Below, piece after piece: positions 60,906 through 64,000 of a stretch of 64,000 nt of DNA. Source of the stretch: Polyangiaceae bacterium UTPRO1 (GTDB taxonomy: Bacteria; Desulfobacterota; Binatia; UTPRO1); assembly GCA_002050235.1 (NCBI GenBank), contig MWST01000018.1, forward strand, positions 406,730-470,729. Reading direction: 5' to 3'. Made by a program: the position numbers and the translations under genes. Position 1 is the first letter of the stretch. Every line of letters begins with the position of its first letter. The notes below the pieces were generated by a model. It was given only the letters and a program-made list of their open reading frames with translations, made no database searches and was not told the DNA's origin.

Positions 60906-61151
60906 CGGGCCGACCCTCGGCGGGCAGCCGCGCCTCGCGACTCGCGGGGCGTTCGCGTAGCATCTGCGGCGACGCGCCCGGTGCCCGCACTCTGCTCGCG
61001 GCGTCGCGCGCGAGCGAGTGGTGGGCGCGAGGGCGCTCCTACCGGCCTGCGCCTGCTTCCAGTCACGCCGGACCCTCGAGAAGCTCCGGCGCCGCGCCGA
61101 GCCTGGCAAGCTACTTGTCGAGCGCGTCTTCGGACCCGCGGACGGATGGCG

Positions 61152-62108
61152 TCATCGGACACGCTCGAAGCGACTGTACTGAAACGACTGCACCTTGTTC
61201 GCGGGCGTCACGTGCGCGTCGCGGACGCTCTCGACGAGGTGGAAGTCGGCGCCGAGAGCCTGCGCGAGCGTTTCCGGCTCGTAGCGCTGGACGGGCATAC
61301 CGCTGCAGCTCTCGGGGCCGTCGCTCGCGAAGGTGGCGAAGATGGCGTGGCCGCCGACCGAGAGCGCGCGCCGCAGCGTGGTGAGGTACGCCTCGCGGTC
61401 CTCTGGGTGGACCATGAAGTGAAACAGAGCGCGATCGTGCCAGACGTCGAAGCGCTCTTCTGGCACCCACGTCGTCACGTCGCGCACGAGCCATCGCACC
61501 TCCGAAGCCCGCTCTTTGAGTCGCGCCCGAGCCTTGGCGAGAGCCGCTTCGGCGAGGTCGACGACGAGCAGATCGCGATAGCCGGCCGCGAGCAGCCCAT
61601 CGACGAGGCGTGATGCTCCCGCTCCAACGTCGACGATGCTCGCCGTCTTCGCAACTCCGGTGTTCGCGATGAGCTGGAGAGAAATAGCGGCTCGCTCCTG
61701 AAACCACGAGACCTCGTCTTCATGCTTTTCACGGAACACCGTCTCCCAGTGCTCGCGCTCGGGAAGGCTCGGGACTGCCATGGCGGTGAACATCCAACGC
61801 TCGACTTGAATACGCAATTGTTCTTCACGCCATCCTGAAAGATGCACCGCGTGCACCGCGCGCTCGAGGAGCTCGTGGCAGTGGAGCGGATAGAGCTTGT
61901 CGGGGCCGGAGCGGAGAATGACGTCGCTCGGCTGGAGGGCGAGAAACGCATCATGCAGCGCCATGGCGTGCTCCGGGTGACGCTTCTTCGCGGCGTCAAT
62001 TTCGTTCTCAGCGAGCGCCATACGGCGAAGGAGCGGGTCGAGCGGTCCGGTGAACGATGGGCCGAGGATGGCGGCGATGTCGGTGTCGAGTGGTGTAGTC
62101 GGCTTCAT
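61152..62108 (-). CDS. Class I SAM-dependent methyltransferase
   Basis: A 318-residue enzyme. The C-terminal 190 residues form the Rossmann fold: motif I IVDVGAGASRLVDGLL, acidic end of strand 2 in VVDLAEAAL, WLVRDVTTWVPEE, and VWHDRALFHFM (motif IV region), then FATFASDGPESCSG. The N-terminal 125 residues are helical and unrecognised. The acceptor is unknown; the fold subgroup resembles small-molecule or thiopurine-type enzymes. Its codons are less GC-rich than neighbouring genes to the left, hinting at recent transfer. Divergent from the DprA-like gene by 244 bp. Confidence 0.8.
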   Translation of the reverse strand: MKPTTPLDTDIAAILGPSFTGPLDPLLRRMALAENEIDAAKKRHPEHAMALHDAFLALQPSDVILRSGPDKLYPLHCHELLERAVHAVHLSGWREEQLRIQVERWMFTAMAVPSLPEREHWETVFREKHEDEVSWFQERAAISLQLIANTGVAKTASIVDVGAGASRLVDGLLAAGYRDLLVVDLAEAALAKARARLKERASEVRWLVRDVTTWVPEERFDVWHDRALFHFMVHPEDREAYLTTLRRALSVGGHAIFATFASDGPESCSGMPVQRYEPETLAQALGADFHLVESVRDAHVTPANKVQSFQYSRFERVR

Positions 62109-62352
62109 GCGTGGGGTTCGCCCTTCGAGTTGCGTTTCGAGGTAGACCCGGCGCGCTCCCCTGTGCGGTCAAGGTGGAGCCGAAGGACGACCGTGACCGG
62201 AGGAGGAGGGGAGCGTGCGAAGAGAGAAACGCGCTACACGGAGGGAGAACCCTGGCGAAGCCGAAAGCCGGCCACGCGCGGACTTCGGAACCTCGTCAAC
62301 GGCTGCCTTGACGGATTCAAGGGGTCTGCGAGATGTTCACCGGCAACGAGGC

Positions 62353-63036
62353 ATGGAAACACGCGAGTACGCCGCTGAAGAGCTGCTCGGACCCTTGAAC
62401 GAGGTCGAGCGGAAGAACGCCCCGCGGCGGCTCTTCGTCGCGGGTGACGTTGGGCTCCTGCGGGCGGGCCCGCGGGTGTCGGTCGTGGGTTCGCGCAAAG
62501 TCTCCGCCGAGGGGCTTGCTCGTACCCGCGCGCTGACGAAGGCGCTCGTGAAGCGCGGCATGGTGGTCGTGAGCGGTCTCGCCGAGGGCGTCGACACAGC
62601 CGCGCACGAGACGGCCATCGTCGAGGGCGGTCGCACCATCGCGGTCATCGCCACCTCGCTCGACGAAGCCTACCCAGCAAAGAACCGTGTCCTCCAAGAG
62701 CGTCTCAAGGGCGAGCATTTCGTCGTCTCGCAGTTTCCGCCGGGCTCTCCGGTACAGCCGAAGAATTTTCCAATCCGCAATCGGACGATGGCCCTTATCA
62801 GCGATGCCACGGTGATTGTCGAAGCGGGCGAGAAGAGCGGCACACTCCATCAGGGCTGGGAAGCGCTCCGCCTCGGGCGACTGCTGTTTCTCATGGAAAG
62901 CGTTGCGAACGACCCGTCGCTTGCCTGGGCGAAAGAGATGATGCGCTACGGGGCGCAAGTTCTCTCGCGAGAGAATCTCGAGCTCGTGCTTGAGGGGATG
63001 CCGGAGCTGGCCCGTGGCGAGCCCGTTATGCTCTGA
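62353..63036 (+). CDS. Stand-alone DprA/Smf (SLOG-domain) protein
   Basis: A 227-residue protein with only the Rossmann-like core of DprA: VSVVGSRKVSAEGLARTRAL, VVVSGLAEGVDTAAHETAIV, GGRTIAVIATSLDEAYPAKN and the tail FPIRNRTMALISDATVIVEAGEKSGTL (Arg of RNR conserved). The N-terminal SAM and C-terminal winged-helix domains of competence DprA are missing. It may bind ssDNA or nucleotides. Start ATG 62353; no strong ribosome site. It overlaps the phosphoribosyltransferase gene by 23 nt, so they likely form a functional pair. Confidence 0.8.
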   Translation: METREYAAEELLGPLNEVERKNAPRRLFVAGDVGLLRAGPRVSVVGSRKVSAEGLARTRALTKALVKRGMVVVSGLAEGVDTAAHETAIVEGGRTIAVIATSLDEAYPAKNRVLQERLKGEHFVVSQFPPGSPVQPKNFPIRNRTMALISDATVIVEAGEKSGTLHQGWEALRLGRLLFLMESVANDPSLAWAKEMMRYGAQVLSRENLELVLEGMPELARGEPVML

Positions 63037-63655
63037 GGTTTCGTTCGGGAGCTACCTCGTCTACTCGCCGAAAGGCACTTCCGACGTCTCCCGACGGTCA
63101 CGCGAGCTGCGGGACGCGGTGAAGGCGGGCCGGGCGGCAACACTTCGAAACATCGCGGAGCACATCGCAAGGAACCTCGAGTCCTCCGGCTTGGCGGCGA
63201 TACTCGGTCCAGACGTGACGCTGGTGCCCTGTCCGAGAAGCAGCCCGCTCGTCGAAGGCGCGCTCTGGCCTGGGAAGCTGATGGCCGAGGAGCTCGTGCG
63301 CGTGGGACTCGGCCGGCACGTGCTTCTCTCCCTCGAGCGTGTCGAGGCCGTGCCGAAGTCGGCTTTCGCTGCGCGCGGCAATCGCCCGAACGCGTTCAAG
63401 CACTACGAGACGATTCGCGCGACCGCGGACCTTGCGGTCATGCAGCGAGTCACCATCGTGGATGACTTCGTAACGAAGGGAAATACACTGCTCGGAGCAG
63501 CGACGCGTCTCGCCGAAGTGTATCCGCGTGTGCGGCTCGGCGTGTTTGCCGCAGTCAGAACGAAGGGGCGGCAGCCCGAGGTGGATGCCCTCGTTGAGCC
63601 GTGCGTCGGGCGTATCTGGGAGCGCTCGGCGGGCGAAGCGGACCGGGACCCGTAG
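63014..63655 (+). CDS. Phosphoribosyltransferase-fold protein
   Basis: A 213-residue protein with a type I PRPP-binding motif, VTIVDDFVTKGNTLLGAA (two Asp followed by the Gly-rich loop), and ALVPCPRSSPLV-like (DVTLVPCPRSSPLVEGALW) segment in the core. The start GTG 63014 has GGAG seven bases upstream; TTG 62990 is an alternative. It resembles ComF-like amidophosphoribosyltransferases only in fold; the substrate is unknown. The gene starts inside the 3' end of the DprA-like gene, implying coupled translation and joint function. Confidence 0.75.
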   Translation: MASPLCSEVSFGSYLVYSPKGTSDVSRRSRELRDAVKAGRAATLRNIAEHIARNLESSGLAAILGPDVTLVPCPRSSPLVEGALWPGKLMAEELVRVGLGRHVLLSLERVEAVPKSAFAARGNRPNAFKHYETIRATADLAVMQRVTIVDDFVTKGNTLLGAATRLAEVYPRVRLGVFAAVRTKGRQPEVDALVEPCVGRIWERSAGEADRDP

Positions 63656-63686
63656 AGCGGGCACCGTCGGACTCTGCACAGCGGTC

Positions 63687-63833
63687 CTATGCTGGGTCGA
63701 TACGGACGATGCGGTCGAGGCGCAACAGAAGACGGCGACCGGTTGAAACTTTGACGGTCAGATAACCGGCTTCGACGGCTTTCACGGCGCAGTCGAGTTC
63801 GCCGCGAATCTTGATAGTGTCTTCGCCACGTCG
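63687..63833 (-). pseudogene. Unrecognised 48-codon open frame next to IS fragment
   Basis: On the minus strand a frame runs from the TAG at 63836-63834 down to the TAG at 63689-63687. It reads with protein-like composition (EDTIKIRGELDCAVKAVEAG, then YLTVKVSTGRRLLLRLDRIV) and low GC. It has no ATG and begins at the point where the transposase frame is cut. I take it as the 3' remainder of a gene truncated by the insertion element, or part of the element. Weak evidence. Confidence 0.3.
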
Positions 63834-64000
63834 CTATTCGGCGTCACCAAGACCGGCACCCGGACCCGCTTCTTCCCGATCCGCGCGCGAGGGTACCAGC
63901 CGTCGAGGAACAGATAGCGGACCTGATCGGCCGCCAGATCGTGCTCGGCCCACGCGTCGAAGTCCGCGCGCAGGCGACCCACCAAGCGCGAGATCGCGTC
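63782..64000 (-). pseudogene. IS256-type (mutator) transposase fragment
   Basis: The frame enters from beyond the window edge on the minus strand. Its segment VRYLFLDGWYPRARIGKKRV followed by RVPVLVT matches the DDE-transposase core of IS256/mutator enzymes, where the Asp of LFLDGWY is catalytic. After VLVT the expected family sequence stops and a short unrelated tail ends at 63782. The transposase is therefore truncated. The rest of the element, if any, lies to the right. Confidence 0.7.

Noticed and set aside
62353..63036. Competence gene dprA in its usual role
   Set aside because: The protein lacks the SAM and winged-helix domains and sits by a phosphoribosyltransferase in an accessory segment, not with topA or other usual partners.

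Overview
The window is a GC-rich (roughly 70% by eye), densely packed bacterial chromosome segment with many GTG starts and 4-nt stop/start overlaps. The mix of secreted thrombospondin type 3 repeat protein, LLM-class (F420-type) oxidoreductase, acyl-CoA synthetase, enoyl-CoA hydratase, DUF420 protein, isc-type Fe-S assembly and TetR/RND/MacB efflux in a Gram-negative background suggests a deltaproteobacteria-related lineage such as Binatota (Desulfobacterota_B). That placement is inference; no rRNA or ribosomal protein gene is present to fix it.

Layout. 1-4.6 kb: a terminator from an off-window gene, a secreted Ca-binding repeat protein with its own terminator, a DUF2945 protein, an AlkA-type glycosylase and a two-domain rhodanese. 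4.65-5.4 kb: two decayed genes. 5.4-9.0 kb: N-formylglutamate amidohydrolase-like protein, acyl-CoA synthetase, pectate-lyase-like lipoprotein. 9.1-13.1 kb: aconitase interrupted by a 443-residue intein placed exactly at an Fe-S ligand cysteine; this is the most striking feature. 13.1-17.2 kb: a zinc/manganese-type ABC importer operon led by an outer-membrane barrel gene. 17.7-21.4 kb: MltD-like transglycosylase, leucyl aminopeptidase, sirtuin. 21.4-27.3 kb: isc operon in the order iscS-iscU-iscA-hscB-hscA-iscX-iscR, with iscR last and no ferredoxin gene. 27.3-31.8 kb: uvrA, purC, an HNH protein and a small secreted protein, followed by a 525-bp gene-free stretch with a duplicated palindromic element. 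32.3-44.4 kb: bolA, phosphomannomutase, a SurA/PpiC-like chaperone, NTF2-like protein, LLM oxidoreductase, DUF420, enoyl-CoA hydratase, CBS protein, mfd, aldo-keto reductase and radical SAM enzyme. 44.6-48.0 kb: NfeD-SPFH pair, RidA-like protein, histidine kinase. 48.0-56.2 kb: a composite efflux operon (TetR, adaptor, RND pump, second adaptor, MacB-type ATPase and permease) under a perfect palindromic operator. 56.3-60.4 kb: flippase-like membrane protein, GNAT, GT87-like glycosyltransferase, RluA-family pseudouridine synthase. 60.5-64 kb: a lower-GC accessory segment with a truncated repeat protein, a methyltransferase, a stand-alone DprA/SLOG protein overlapping a phosphoribosyltransferase, and a broken IS256-type transposase at the edge.

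Functional links. Aconitase is a [4Fe-4S] enzyme, so its intein position and the nearby isc operon concern the same biology: the enzyme cannot bind its cluster until the intein leaves. The efflux, zinc-uptake and isc clusters are each self-contained operons whose gene overlaps imply translational coupling.
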